The notes under the pieces were generated by a model. It made no database searches. It saw only the letters and a program-made list of their open reading frames with translations, and was not told where the DNA came from. Positions 8,869 to 17,646 of a stretch of DNA of 64,000 bases are shown piece after piece; positions within the stretch are counted from its first letter, which is position 1; each line of letters starts with the position of its first letter. The position numbers and the translations under genes are program-made. The DNA is taken from positions 1 to 64,000 of the forward strand of contig JABHFS010000207.1 of NCBI GenBank assembly GCA_018672475.1, read 5' to 3'. The DNA is from Gemmatimonadota bacterium (GTDB lineage: Bacteria; Latescibacterota; UBA2968; UBA8231).

Positions 8869-9203
8869 TAACGATGAACTGACTGAGTTGTTGCAGATGT
8901 GCTGCTCGTTTGTGATCCACTTTCCCGCAATGGCTTAGACGGTTGATCCGACGAGCGATTTATCCGCGTCGAACCGACCGGTGCGGATGTTTACAAGATC
9001 CATCTGGGGTCTGCAACGCGTAAATATTCGTGCAGGAATTCTATGAGACCCCTTTCGTTCAGGATGGTGCCAAGCTAGGCTTAGCGCGATCACCGACGAA
9101 GGGCCGTTCCGACGAATGGGCGAATCGGGGGGGAATGGTTTTGCTGGCGGATAAGTGGGCGCGGTTTTTCGGCCTAACCGGTGCCGGCCTAACTGGTGCC
9201 GGC
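8869..9203 (+). other. Gene-free stretch with decayed coding sequence and a 15-bp triplicate
   Basis: No intact gene. A plus-strand open frame (about 9030-9314) contains PFVQDGAKLGLA and a GG-containing stretch that weakly recall the ATP-binding end of a histidine kinase, so this may be the rest of the broken PAS gene. The similarity is too weak to call. A three-copy 15-base repeat sits at its end. Confidence 0.3.
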
Positions 9204-9215
9204 CTAACCGGTGCG
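9171..9215 (+). repeat. Three tandem 15-bp repeats encoding GLTGA
   Basis: Three near-identical 15-base units (9171-9185, 9186-9200, 9201-9215) differ at only two positions. In the plus frame they read GLTGA three times; on the minus strand the last unit overlaps the 3' end of the methyltransferase gene. The repeats are probably a recent slippage expansion. Confidence 0.8.
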
Positions 9216-9842
9216 ACCGGTGTTGTAGAGCCCGATATTCTGACCTTTGAAATTCAATTGAAAATGCTGCACGGCAAAGCCTTGTTGGCGCGCGTAATCG
9301 GCGAGCCATGGTAGCCAGTGTTTGTCGGGGGGCGGGACCGCCGGTTCGTCGATGACACAACAGGGCAAGAGCACGAAATCGCAACCTTGGTCCCTGGCGG
9401 CCTCGATGATGCGGATATTGCAGCCGTGCGCGTGCAGGCCGAGTAACAGATCAAAATCCACCGCCAAGTCGGGTGTAAACGGTTGGGCGAGGCGGGGCAC
9501 GCGCTCGGTAGGGGCAATGCACACTCGCCGGTCGTTTTGCAGGTCCTTGTATTTGTTCGGTAGCGCTTGATTATGTGGGTCGACGACGGTGGCTTGCCAG
9601 CCGCTTTTCTGCAGCAGATAAGCCAATAGCCCTTTGCCGCCGCCGATATCGGCGATGCGACAAGGATCAAATTGTTCGACGAGCCAGTCGCGCAGCAATT
9701 GGAAACGAAATTTTTTCAGCTTCGTCAGGTCTTGGCCAGATAACCTTTTGCCGTGCAACGGACGATCTTGCAAACCCAATGCGGCCAAAGAGGGAGGAGC
9801 CGGGTATTTATGTGTGCGATCGGTGTTGAAGTGATGATCCAT
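9204..9842 (-). CDS. Class I SAM-dependent methyltransferase-like protein, substrate unknown
   Basis: 212 residues. Motif I reads CRIADIGGGKGLLAYLL, followed by the acidic post-I strand TVVDPHNQALP, typical of class I AdoMet methyltransferases. The later GLHAHGCNIRIIEAA and VLLPCCVIDEP segments recall RNA-methyltransferase relatives of the Methyltransf_32/METTL25/TRM13 kind, where a cysteine pair follows the fourth strand; this similarity is weak. It is followed by no close partner and its 3' end runs into the 15-bp repeats, so the last few codons may be altered. It lies 12 bases downstream of the beta-propeller gene on the same strand. Confidence 0.65.
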   Translation of the reverse strand: MDHHFNTDRTHKYPAPPSLAALGLQDRPLHGKRLSGQDLTKLKKFRFQLLRDWLVEQFDPCRIADIGGGKGLLAYLLQKSGWQATVVDPHNQALPNKYKDLQNDRRVCIAPTERVPRLAQPFTPDLAVDFDLLLGLHAHGCNIRIIEAARDQGCDFVLLPCCVIDEPAVPPPDKHWLPWLADYARQQGFAVQHFQLNFKGQNIGLYNTGRTG

Positions 9843-9854
9843 TGCGTGTCTCGA

Positions 9855-10832
9855 TTAACTTGTGGTTAGGGCGGTGCCGATGCCCGTGGCACCGTAGCCG
9901 TTGCCGCAGTAGAACAGGCGCAGTTGATTGCCTTCTGTGAGCAAGCAGGGATATTCGACCATCTGGGATTCCCATGACGAATCACTGTCAGGCAGGAGCG
10001 TCAGATTCTCGTCACCCTCTCCACAATCCCAGGTATAGCCGTCTTCGCTCACGGCTTGGGAAATGGAGTAATATCCCCAACGCGTGCCGATGCCGCAGTA
10101 TAACATTCGGTAGAGGTCGCCGTCCCGCCAGACAAAAGGTGCGGCGACCGCGATATCCTCGCAGGTGACATCGCGTCTCGGTCTCAAGACCAGACGGTGA
10201 TCCGTCCAGTGGATACCGTCCGTACTGTGGCAGACTGCACAATGTTTCTCCTGGTCAATGTGGACATCGGGATCCTTTTTGCCGACGGCTAGGGTGTAGT
10301 ACATGCGATAGCGGGTGGTGCCGTCCGGCTGGGCGTCTTCTAATATTGAGCCGCCGCCGGCGATGCCCCTGTTGCCTGGGAATTCTGCGGTCTGGTCGCC
10401 GGTGATTATTGGCTCGGTTGAATATTTCTGAAAGTGGATGCCGTCGCAGCTGGTGGCTAAGCCGATCCCAGGGAAGGATTGTAGGCCGAGATTTGTGCCT
10501 TCGTTGCCGCTATAATACATATGCCATTTAGTGCCAAATCGATGCACGCAGGGAAGGACGCACCAGTTGGCGTCGAAGCTACCGGCCTGACCGAGGTCAA
10601 GGACCATGCCGTGGCGGGTGAGCTTGTCTGGTGTGGCGACAGGCATTGTCGCCAGGCAGATGCGTTGATGGCCTGCAGTATCGCCGCCGGAATAATACAA
10701 TCGATATTCGTCATCGACTCTCACCGCGAAAGGATTCATGCAGCGCGAGCTCTCGTGGGGTGAGTCGGGGGTGGGCGGCAGAATCGGATTAGCGGAATCT
10801 CGTTGCCATTTTAGTCGTATTAGCTTAGTCAT
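9855..10832 (-). CDS. GH43/GH130-like five-bladed beta-propeller glycosidase or phosphorylase
   Basis: 325 residues made of repeated blade motifs such as YRLYYSGGD, WHMYYSGNEG, YRMYYTLA, YRMLYCGIG and LRLFYCGNG, each following a 'ST/SxDGIHW' strand. This is the signature of the GH43/GH62/GH130 propeller fold. There is no signal peptide, so it should act in the cytoplasm, more consistent with trimming of imported oligosaccharides or a sugar-nucleotide side reaction than with extracellular polymer attack. Catalytic acids cannot be assigned with confidence by eye. It is cotranscribed with the downstream methyltransferase. Confidence 0.7.
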   Translation of the reverse strand: MTKLIRLKWQRDSANPILPPTPDSPHESSRCMNPFAVRVDDEYRLYYSGGDTAGHQRICLATMPVATPDKLTRHGMVLDLGQAGSFDANWCVLPCVHRFGTKWHMYYSGNEGTNLGLQSFPGIGLATSCDGIHFQKYSTEPIITGDQTAEFPGNRGIAGGGSILEDAQPDGTTRYRMYYTLAVGKKDPDVHIDQEKHCAVCHSTDGIHWTDHRLVLRPRRDVTCEDIAVAAPFVWRDGDLYRMLYCGIGTRWGYYSISQAVSEDGYTWDCGEGDENLTLLPDSDSSWESQMVEYPCLLTEGNQLRLFYCGNGYGATGIGTALTTS

Positions 10833-11171
10833 ACCGTGGCCCTATTCAGAATGTCGTTGATTGTGAGTCGCCAACGAAAGCAAATGCGATCTGCTGGTGA
10901 CATAATTCCCAGATTGCTGGTCGATAAGTGCTGTTGTCGACGACGTCGCGCCCATCTGCGGCGCCATTGTAGTTCGTAGTATAACCGAAAAATATCCCAG
11001 AGGCATCGGGATAACCTAGCTGAATTACTGCGATACCGTTTCGATTGAATAGATGTCAGGTCAGCTAGCAATCGGCCTACCTGACGTTTTTCTATGGTGT
11101 AGAATTACGGCCTATTTTGTCCCCTAAATTATGGCTGCCGATGTATAATGTCTACAACGGGAATCGTTCAC
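10833..11171 (-). other. Intergenic stretch with a possible gene remnant
   Basis: No complete gene. On the minus strand a 70-codon open frame without a start (11055 down to 10846) reads GIAVIQLGYPDASGIFFGY and then DGRDVVDNSTY in convincing protein-like composition, between two stops. It looks like the tail of a lost gene, but I cannot assign a family. The rest shows nothing recognisable. Confidence 0.3.
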
Positions 11172-12392
11172 TTAGACGCCGGTAATATGTCGCATTTGTC
11201 CGGGGGCTGATCCGAGCCAAGACCACTGACTCGGGATGGTGGTGCCCGCGTAACGCTCGTTGAGCATCTGTTTGGCTTCGGGGGAGGCTTCGAGCAGGGC
11301 CTGGATCCGTTCGCAGGTGAGTTCGACATCGGCGTCGGTCATTTCGATGGCGTCGATTTGCACATAGCCCTCTTCGGCGTGGTGGGCGCGTAGGCGGATC
11401 GAGGGGTCGCCGTCGGCCAGGGCGTAGGCGAGGGTTTGCGCGTTGATGCCGGTGGCTTCGGCGTTGAGGTCCAGTCGCGCCCGGCTAAAAGGATTGCCGT
11501 TGGGATCGGGTTCGACGCGCATCGCGACCCCCGGCAGCGGGGCGAGCCGGTCGATAATATGGTGCATTTTACGGTCCTGCTCTTTTTGCCAGGCACCGAC
11601 ATCCAACTGCATGCGGTATTCGAGCGCGGCCATCGCGCCGAAGATGCCCTCCTTGCCGACCTTCATCGGGCGACCGATGCCACGCGACTGCAATGCGACG
11701 GCCTCGACTAGGTCGCGACGACCGCAGGCAATGCCGGCGGTCGTGCCGCTGAGGTATTTATGGTTGCTGCAGATGGCCAGGTCTACGCCGGCCTCGACGA
11801 TGCGGCGGATCAGAAAGGATTGGGCGGCGCCGTCGACGACTACGGGGATGTTGCGGGCGTGGGCGATCTCTACTACCCGTTCTAGAGAGACCGATCCGCT
11901 GCGGGTGGTGTGGTGCGAGACGACGAAGACCACGGCGGCGGTATGTTCGCTGAGGGCATTCTCAAGATGATATTCCTCGGTGTCGTTGACGGTGCCTACT
12001 TCGACGACGCGGGCGCCGGACAGGCGGATGGTCTGGGTGATGGGGGCGCCAAAATTGACCAGGTGGCCGCGCTGGATGACCACTTCGTTGGCCATGCCGG
12101 CAGTCTCCGGCAATTGCGCGATTTTGCCGCGGTCGGCGCCGGTCATGCAGGCGGCGATGCCGAGGGTGATACCGGCGGCTGTGCAGGCGGTGACGCAGCC
12201 CCATTCGGCGCCGGTGGCTTCGGCGATTACCGCTCCAGCGCGTTTTTGCAGCTCGTCGAGGTCAAAGAAGTCGGGCAGGGCGGCTGTGGCCTGTGCGGCG
12301 ATTGGGGGCAGGACCGCTGCTCCGGCGAGGTGGGTCATTTTACCGCAGGCGTTAATGATTCGGGTCAATTGGTATTTTTCGTATAGATCCAT
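11172..12392 (-). CDS. SelA-like PLP-dependent enzyme (D-glucosaminate-6-phosphate ammonia-lyase type)
   Basis: 406 residues from the ATG at 12392 (MDLYEKYQLTRIINACGKM); an upstream in-frame start at 12629 adds low-quality sequence and would cross the divergent gene. The fold-type I PLP lysine is Lys212 in CSNHKYLSGTTAG, and NACGKMTHLAG is the SelA/DgaE-type N-terminus. True SelA proteins carry a longer N-terminal tRNA-binding domain, absent here, so this belongs to the SelA-like sugar-amino-acid lyases or aldolases rather than to selenocysteine synthesis. It is divergent from a threonine aldolase across 117 bases, suggesting shared regulation in amino-acid or amino-sugar breakdown. Confidence 0.75.
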   Translation of the reverse strand: MDLYEKYQLTRIINACGKMTHLAGAAVLPPIAAQATAALPDFFDLDELQKRAGAVIAEATGAEWGCVTACTAAGITLGIAACMTGADRGKIAQLPETAGMANEVVIQRGHLVNFGAPITQTIRLSGARVVEVGTVNDTEEYHLENALSEHTAAVVFVVSHHTTRSGSVSLERVVEIAHARNIPVVVDGAAQSFLIRRIVEAGVDLAICSNHKYLSGTTAGIACGRRDLVEAVALQSRGIGRPMKVGKEGIFGAMAALEYRMQLDVGAWQKEQDRKMHHIIDRLAPLPGVAMRVEPDPNGNPFSRARLDLNAEATGINAQTLAYALADGDPSIRLRAHHAEEGYVQIDAIEMTDADVELTCERIQALLEASPEAKQMLNERYAGTTIPSQWSWLGSAPGQMRHITGV

Positions 12393-12509
12393 GCTGGTGT
12401 CCGTTCGCTTGCTGGCAGGTTTGGCTTCGGTTAATTTCCTGGCGGCGCGGCGGCGGTCGTTTTTGCGCCTTAGACCAAGCATACAACAGGAAAAAGATAC
12501 GGGCAATAT

Positions 12510-13553
12510 ATGGGCGAACATATTCGCGGTTTTGGCAGTGACAATCACGCTGGCGTGCACGAAGAGGTAATGCAGGCTCTGAGCAGGGTTAATGTGGGGC
12601 ATGTGCACTCGTATGGCGATGATCCGCATACGGAGGAAGCCGTTGCCAAGTTTCGGAAAATATTAGGCGCAGAGGTGGAGGTCTTCTTTGTTTTTAACGG
12701 CACTGGGGCGAATGTCACGGCGCTCGGATCGATCAGTCAGTTTTACGATGCGGTGATTTGCGCTGAAGGCGCGCATCTCAATGTCGATGAGTGCGGAGCA
12801 CCAGAGCGGGTCGCCGGCGTTAAGTTATTGAGCGTGCCCGCACCGGACGGTAAGCTCACGCCGGAGAGCATTGCCGCGTATCTATCGGGCCGGGGCGACG
12901 AGCACCAGGTGCGGCCGGGGGTGGTGTCGATCACCCAGTCCACCGAATTGGGCACGGTTTATACACCCGACGAAATACGCGCGTTGGCCGATTGCGCACA
13001 CGAACGCGGTTTGCGCGTGCACGTCGATGGGGCCAGGATCGCTAACGCGGCGGTAAGTCTGGGCGTGGAGTTGCGGCAAGCGACCGGCGATTGCGGGGTC
13101 GATGTCTTGTCGTTCGGTGGCACGAAAAACGGGTTGATGTGGGGAGAAGCAGTGGTTTTTTTTAATGCTGAATTGGCGACGCATTATCGCTATGCGCGCA
13201 AACAGGGCATGCAGTTGGCCTCAAAGATGCGTTATGTCGCCGCGCAGTTTGCGGCGTTATTGACCGATGACTTATGGCGACGCAATGCCCGCCACGCCAA
13301 CGCGATGGCCCAGCACCTGGCTGGACGGGTGCGACAGATTCCGGGCGTTGAAGTGATCTATCCGGTCGAGGCCAACGCGGTTTTTGCCCGTTTGCCCTTG
13401 CCGGTTATTCCCGTATTGCAAAGAGAATTTTTCTTTTATCCTTGGGATGCCGCCAAGGGCGAAGTGCGCTGGATGACCTCCTTTGACACAGAAGCCTCTG
13501 ATGTGGAGGCCTTCGCGGCGCTGATCGAAACAACTATGGCGAAAGGAACGTAA
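12510..13553 (+). CDS. Low-specificity L-threonine aldolase
   Basis: 347 residues of a fold-type I PLP enzyme that cleaves L-threonine or allo-threonine to glycine and acetaldehyde. The N-terminus GFGSDNHAGVHEEVMQAL, the HVDGARIANAA aspartate strand that contacts the PLP nitrogen, and the Schiff-base lysine Lys206 in SFGGTKNGLMWGEA are all canonical. The stop is one base from the GTG start of an amidohydrolase, so it heads a three-gene operon. Other beta-hydroxy amino acids are possible substrates in this context. Confidence 0.88.
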   Translation: MGEHIRGFGSDNHAGVHEEVMQALSRVNVGHVHSYGDDPHTEEAVAKFRKILGAEVEVFFVFNGTGANVTALGSISQFYDAVICAEGAHLNVDECGAPERVAGVKLLSVPAPDGKLTPESIAAYLSGRGDEHQVRPGVVSITQSTELGTVYTPDEIRALADCAHERGLRVHVDGARIANAAVSLGVELRQATGDCGVDVLSFGGTKNGLMWGEAVVFFNAELATHYRYARKQGMQLASKMRYVAAQFAALLTDDLWRRNARHANAMAQHLAGRVRQIPGVEVIYPVEANAVFARLPLPVIPVLQREFFFYPWDAAKGEVRWMTSFDTEASDVEAFAALIETTMAKGT

Positions 13554-13554
13554 C

Positions 13555-14397
13555 GTGATTATCGATACGCACACGCATTTCTATGATCCCACCCGTCCGC
13601 AAGGCATACCCTGGCCTTCGGAAAATGAAGCATGGCTCTATCGAAGTGTCTTGCCCGAGCACCACCGCGCACTGGCGGCTCCCGAAGGCGTGACCGGAAC
13701 GGTCGTCGTTGAGGCTAGCGCTTGGCTTGAAGACAACCAATGGATTCTGGATCTGGCCATCGATGAGCCCTGGATCGTCGGTTTTGTCGGTCACGTCGAT
13801 CCGAATCGGCCAGAATTCAAAGCGGATATAGACCGCTTTGCAGCCAATGAATTATTCCGCGGCATCCGTTGCGGTGGAGGATACTTTGCCGATATCACGG
13901 CGGGAAGTTTCCTTGGTGATATGCAGCATTTACTCGCGCGGGATTTGCAGCTCGATGTGCTGATGGGCCCGGACCTCTTGGGGCAGGTGGCCGAGCTGGC
14001 GCATAGGCTGCCCGATTTGCGCATCGTGATCAATCACTGTGGCTCCGTCGAAATCGGTGACGGAGAGTTAGATCCGGTGTGGCTGGAGGCCATAGCCAAG
14101 ACGGCCGAGCACGCACAGGTCTATATGAAGGTTTCGGCGGTTATGGAAAAAAGCACGAGTTACCCCGGCCCCGAAGATCTCGATTTCTATCGGCCGATGC
14201 TCGACGCGATGTGGCAGGCTTTTGGCGAGGATCGACTGATTTACGGCAGCAACTGGCCTGTTAGTGATTGCGCGGGCGGTTTCAAGGCTGCCACCGATAT
14301 CGTTAAGGCATTTTTCGCAGAAAAAGGCGAAGAAGCAGCAGAGAAGTATTTCTGGAAAAACGCCAAGGCGGCGTATAAATGGATCGAGAGGAACTGA
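13555..14397 (+). CDS. Amidohydrolase family 2 (TIM-barrel metal hydrolase)
   Basis: 280 residues starting with GTG at 13555, one base after the aldolase stop, with AAAGGA upstream. The metal-binding HTH (His6, His8) opens the barrel, and INHCGS near residue 162 and the YGSNWPVSD motif near 230 are typical of the Amidohydro_2 family. Members hydrolyse lactones (for example 2-pyrone-4,6-dicarboxylate or L-fucono-lactone) or decarboxylate aromatic acids. Next to enolase-type dehydratases elsewhere in the window, a sugar lactonase role is reasonable but unproven. Confidence 0.85.
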   Translation: MIIDTHTHFYDPTRPQGIPWPSENEAWLYRSVLPEHHRALAAPEGVTGTVVVEASAWLEDNQWILDLAIDEPWIVGFVGHVDPNRPEFKADIDRFAANELFRGIRCGGGYFADITAGSFLGDMQHLLARDLQLDVLMGPDLLGQVAELAHRLPDLRIVINHCGSVEIGDGELDPVWLEAIAKTAEHAQVYMKVSAVMEKSTSYPGPEDLDFYRPMLDAMWQAFGEDRLIYGSNWPVSDCAGGFKAATDIVKAFFAEKGEEAAEKYFWKNAKAAYKWIERN

Positions 14398-14400
14398 GCA

Positions 14401-15705
14401 ATGAAATTCTGGGTCTTCACGCACAGCGACCAGCCCCTTGAATACTGGCTCGAAGATTATCAGCAGCGTTTCGACGCCTGGCAGGCGGGCGGAGTAGAGG
14501 GGATTATCGTTGGTCGGATGCATTTCAAGCAGGACGATGGTTCGATCATTTCAAGTTACCCGGTCGATGTCAAGCTCTATGCCGATCATGGCGTCGAGCC
14601 GCCCGAGCAGGGGCCGCGCGATCTGGAGAAAGAACAAAAGCTCCAGGCCATGATGGACGACGCGGCCGCGCGCGGGTGGAAGATTATGACCTTCGGCACA
14701 GGCCGTGGCGGCGTTGTAGGTTTGCAGGAGTTGATCGACCACTATCCCCAGGTTGAGGGTGTGATTATCGACGGGCCGGGTGAAAACCATTACGAACTGG
14801 CGTTTCACCACGGCGGAGAGTTATTGGAAATCCGTGAGGCCGAGGACGATCACATCTATGCGGAGATGGGGGTCGATTTCGCGCGGATGCATCGCGGTAT
14901 CGAGCATTTGCGGCAGGCTTTGTGCCGTTTGACGCCGCAGCGGGTGCGCTATCTGGCCGAGGGGGGGCTTTTTTCGGTGTTGAACCTCATTGACCTCGAT
15001 GAGGATGGGCTCTATTGGTTGCGCATGCGGCAGGAGCGGTCGCGGCGCTCCTGGATTGAGGCGCGGGAGATGGTCGACCAGGTGTCGCGGAAAATCGAGC
15101 TGGGCGGCATTCCGCGCACGGCGGCCTTCTCTGGGTTGACGGGGCAGGACTACGAGCAAATGGCGGGCTATTTCGATTATATATTGCCCAAACACTATTA
15201 TTGGCATCGCGGTTTCGACGGCTTGTACGGCACTGTGGCCCGCTGGGTACAGACGTTGGGAGAGTGGAATCCGAGTTTGCGCGAAGAAGACGCCTTCGCG
15301 GTGGTTAAGGCGCTCTTCGGCATCGAATTGCCCGGGGTGCAGACGCTCTTTGACTTGGAGGCCGGTTTCCCCGACGAGTTTTTCGACCGTATCGTCTTTG
15401 ACGAAACGCGCCGGGCCATTGAAGCCGCCGGCGTGGACAAGGTACTTTGTTGGGTTTCGACTGCACGCGATCCGCACGCGGGCGATGCGATGCCGGCACG
15501 CGACCTGATTGGTATATTGCGCGCCTCTGAGGCTGCCGGCCTCCAACGCTTCGTCTTCCATCCCGAACGGATGGGTGCCTCGGAATGGAAAGTCCTTTCG
15601 ACGATGTGCGGCGAGCCCTGGTCAGAAGACCCGAACGGCTATTGGCCATCCGGGACGCAAAAACCGGACAGTTTCAGCGGAGGACGCAAAAAGCCGCCGC
15701 GCTAA
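14401..15705 (+). CDS. Protein of unknown function, 434 residues
   Basis: I do not recognise the family. It starts 3 bases after the amidohydrolase stop and is clearly the third gene of that operon. Alternating hydrophobic strands and helices (KFWVFTHS, GIIVGRM, KIMTFGTG, GVIIDGPGENHYELAFHHG, YILPKHYYWHRGFDG, KVLCWVSTA, RFVFHPERMG) look like a TIM barrel, possibly glycoside-hydrolase-like. Candidate active-site residues include Asp and Glu in IDGPGENHYE and the PKHYYWH motif. There is no signal peptide. The C-terminal 35 residues are polar and rich in Lys, Ser and Pro. A cytoplasmic hydrolase or isomerase in the same pathway is a guess. Confidence 0.55.
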   Translation: MKFWVFTHSDQPLEYWLEDYQQRFDAWQAGGVEGIIVGRMHFKQDDGSIISSYPVDVKLYADHGVEPPEQGPRDLEKEQKLQAMMDDAAARGWKIMTFGTGRGGVVGLQELIDHYPQVEGVIIDGPGENHYELAFHHGGELLEIREAEDDHIYAEMGVDFARMHRGIEHLRQALCRLTPQRVRYLAEGGLFSVLNLIDLDEDGLYWLRMRQERSRRSWIEAREMVDQVSRKIELGGIPRTAAFSGLTGQDYEQMAGYFDYILPKHYYWHRGFDGLYGTVARWVQTLGEWNPSLREEDAFAVVKALFGIELPGVQTLFDLEAGFPDEFFDRIVFDETRRAIEAAGVDKVLCWVSTARDPHAGDAMPARDLIGILRASEAAGLQRFVFHPERMGASEWKVLSTMCGEPWSEDPNGYWPSGTQKPDSFSGGRKKPPR

Positions 15706-15727
15706 TGCCCCATAAGTGTATGGTTAA

Positions 15728-15745
15728 AAGTATTAGAAAATACTT
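15728..15745 (+). promoter_or_regulatory. Short palindrome upstream of amtB
   Basis: A 7-bp inverted repeat (15728-15734 and 15739-15745, AAGTATT/AATACTT) sits ~120 bases before amtB in an AT-rich leader. It could be a regulator site; no NtrC or sigma-54 consensus is visible nearby. Confidence 0.25.
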
Positions 15746-15867
15746 GATGGCCGTTTAGTATTGTTGTTACTTAGGCTTCGCAAGCTCTATTACACATAGG
15801 TTATAACGAGGCGACCGGTGTAATTTACCTGCAAAAACGGAAGATACACTCTAACAAGGAGCGGATC

Positions 15868-17205
15868 ATGCGTGGATTGCTGGCAGTATGGGGGAGTCGC
15901 CTCCGCCTGTTTTTAGGTCTTTGTTTTCTGGTTGTGCCTGGGGCAGCCGGAGCGGATGAGCTGAATGCCGGCGATACAGCCTGGATGCTGACCGCGACGG
16001 CCTTGGTGCTTTTTATGACCTTGCCGGGTTTGGCCCTTTTTTATGCCGGTCTGGTTCGGGCTAAAAACGTGCTTTCTGTGTTGATGCAGTGTTTTGTCTC
16101 GGCCTGCGCAATGACCATCGTCTGGATCGGTTGGGGGTATAGCATGGCCTTTGATACGACGGGCATGAGCGAAGGCACAATGAACTTGAATTCCTTTGTT
16201 GGGGGGTTGGGCAAACTCTTCTTGTCGGGGGTAGGTGCCGACAGCATGACTGGCACGATCCCCGAAACGGTTTTTATCACCTTTCAAATGACCTTCGCCA
16301 TTATCACGCCGGCACTGATCGCCGGGGCCTTCGCCGAGCGGATGAAGTTTTCCGCGATGCTGCTTTTTTCGGTAATGTGGTCGACTATTGTCTACGCGCC
16401 GGTATGCCATATGGCTTGGAGCGGGCCCGGTGCTTTCTTCTGGGATCTAGGAGTACTCGATTTTGCCGGTGGTACGGTTGTGCATATCAATGCTGGTGTC
16501 GCCGCGCTGGTCGCCGCGATTATGATCGGCAAGCGCGAAGGCTTCGGCCAGGTGCCGTTGCCTCCGCACAGTTTGACCATAACTGTGATAGGTGCTTCGA
16601 TGTTGTGGGTCGGCTGGTTTGGTTTTAACGCGGGCAGCGCCTTGGCGGCGAATGGCTCCGCGGGTATGGCGATGTTGGTGACCCAGGTCGCCACGGCGAT
16701 GGCGGCGTTGACCTGGATGGCGGTCGAATGGATGAAACACGGTAAGCCGAGTGTGTTGGGTATTGTCACGGGTGCGGTCGCCGGGTTGGTGGCGATTACA
16801 CCGGCCTCGGGCAGCGTCGGACCGATGGGGGCCTTGGCGATCGGTTTCGTCTCGGGCTTGTGCTGTTTCTGGGGGGCGACGACACTCAAGCAGAAATTGG
16901 GTTACGACGATTCGCTCGATGCTTTCGGGGTGCACGGCATTGGTGGCATTGTCGGTGCGATCTTAACCGGGGTCTTCGCGTCCGAGAGTCTGGGCGGGTT
17001 GGGGCTAGCCAAGGAATCGATCGGCGCGCAACTCGGCGCACAGTTGATTAGCGTGACATTCACCATAGTGTACTCCGGCGTACTTTCTTTTCTCATCTTA
17101 AAGGTCGTCGACGTGCTTGTCGGGTTGCGCGTCAATGAGGATGAGGAATCGCAGGGACTCGATCTGGCGCTGCACAGTGAACAGGGCTACAATATGGAAT
17201 TATAG
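15868..17205 (+). CDS. amtB: Ammonium transporter
   Basis: 445 residues with a cleavable signal peptide (about 1-29, ending GAAGADE) and then about eleven transmembrane segments. The pore histidine pair is present in GGTVVHINAG and AFGVHGIGG, and the FYAGLVRAKNVLS loop is diagnostic. An AAGGAGC ribosome-binding site precedes the ATG. It is followed 38 bases later by its PII regulator, the standard amtB-glnK arrangement, so it takes up ammonium under nitrogen limitation and is blocked by unmodified GlnK. Confidence 0.96.
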   Translation: MRGLLAVWGSRLRLFLGLCFLVVPGAAGADELNAGDTAWMLTATALVLFMTLPGLALFYAGLVRAKNVLSVLMQCFVSACAMTIVWIGWGYSMAFDTTGMSEGTMNLNSFVGGLGKLFLSGVGADSMTGTIPETVFITFQMTFAIITPALIAGAFAERMKFSAMLLFSVMWSTIVYAPVCHMAWSGPGAFFWDLGVLDFAGGTVVHINAGVAALVAAIMIGKREGFGQVPLPPHSLTITVIGASMLWVGWFGFNAGSALAANGSAGMAMLVTQVATAMAALTWMAVEWMKHGKPSVLGIVTGAVAGLVAITPASGSVGPMGALAIGFVSGLCCFWGATTLKQKLGYDDSLDAFGVHGIGGIVGAILTGVFASESLGGLGLAKESIGAQLGAQLISVTFTIVYSGVLSFLILKVVDVLVGLRVNEDEESQGLDLALHSEQGYNMEL

Positions 17206-17243
17206 CGGATTAAACGGATCGGCTTAATTAAGGAGATTCAGAC

Positions 17244-17582
17244 ATGAAGTTACTGAAGTGCGTGGTGCGGCCCAATGCGCTTGAAAAGGTAAAAGAGGCC
17301 TTGAGCGGGTTAGGCGTGATGGGGATGACGGTCAGCGAAGTAAAGGGTTTTGGTCGGCAAAAAGGCCACAAGGAACTCTATCGCGGCGCCGAATATACTA
17401 TTGATTTTACGCCGAAGATCGAAATTGAAGTCGTGGTTGGCGATGATCTGGCCGAGCAATGCGTCGATGCGGTGCGCGAAGCGGCGCAAACGGGCAAAAT
17501 CGGCGACGGTAAGATCTTTATGGTGCCCGTCGATGAGGTCGTGCGAATCCGCACCGGGGAGACCGGAGAAGCCGCGATTTAA
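17244..17582 (+). CDS. glnK: Nitrogen regulatory protein P-II
   Basis: 112 residues, exact PII length. The T-loop carries the uridylylation tyrosine at position 51 (ELYRGAEYTIDF), and the B-loop TGKIGDGKIFM and C-terminal RIRTGETGEAAI are canonical. It senses ATP/ADP and 2-oxoglutarate and gates AmtB. The position directly after amtB and before a terminator makes GlnK a better name than GlnB. A GGAG site precedes the ATG. Confidence 0.95.
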   Translation: MKLLKCVVRPNALEKVKEALSGLGVMGMTVSEVKGFGRQKGHKELYRGAEYTIDFTPKIEIEVVVGDDLAEQCVDAVREAAQTGKIGDGKIFMVPVDEVVRIRTGETGEAAI

Positions 17583-17608
17583 CGCGTTGTAGTTGAATTT
17601 GTCTTACT

Positions 17609-17646
17609 GGTCGCGTCTGTTTATCAGGCGCGGCCTTTTATTTTTT
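17609..17646 (+). terminator. Rho-independent terminator of amtB-glnK
   Basis: A 9-bp stem with two G-U pairs (17609-17617 and 17627-17635) is followed by an almost pure T-run to 17646. Confidence 0.8.

Noticed and set aside
11172-12392. Selenocysteine synthase SelA
   Set aside because: The N-terminal tRNA-binding domain is missing and no selB or tRNA-Sec is visible; the SelA-like lyase branch fits better.
15706-15867. Sigma-54/NtrC promoter for amtB
   Set aside because: No GG-N10-GC core or NtrC palindrome could be found in the leader.
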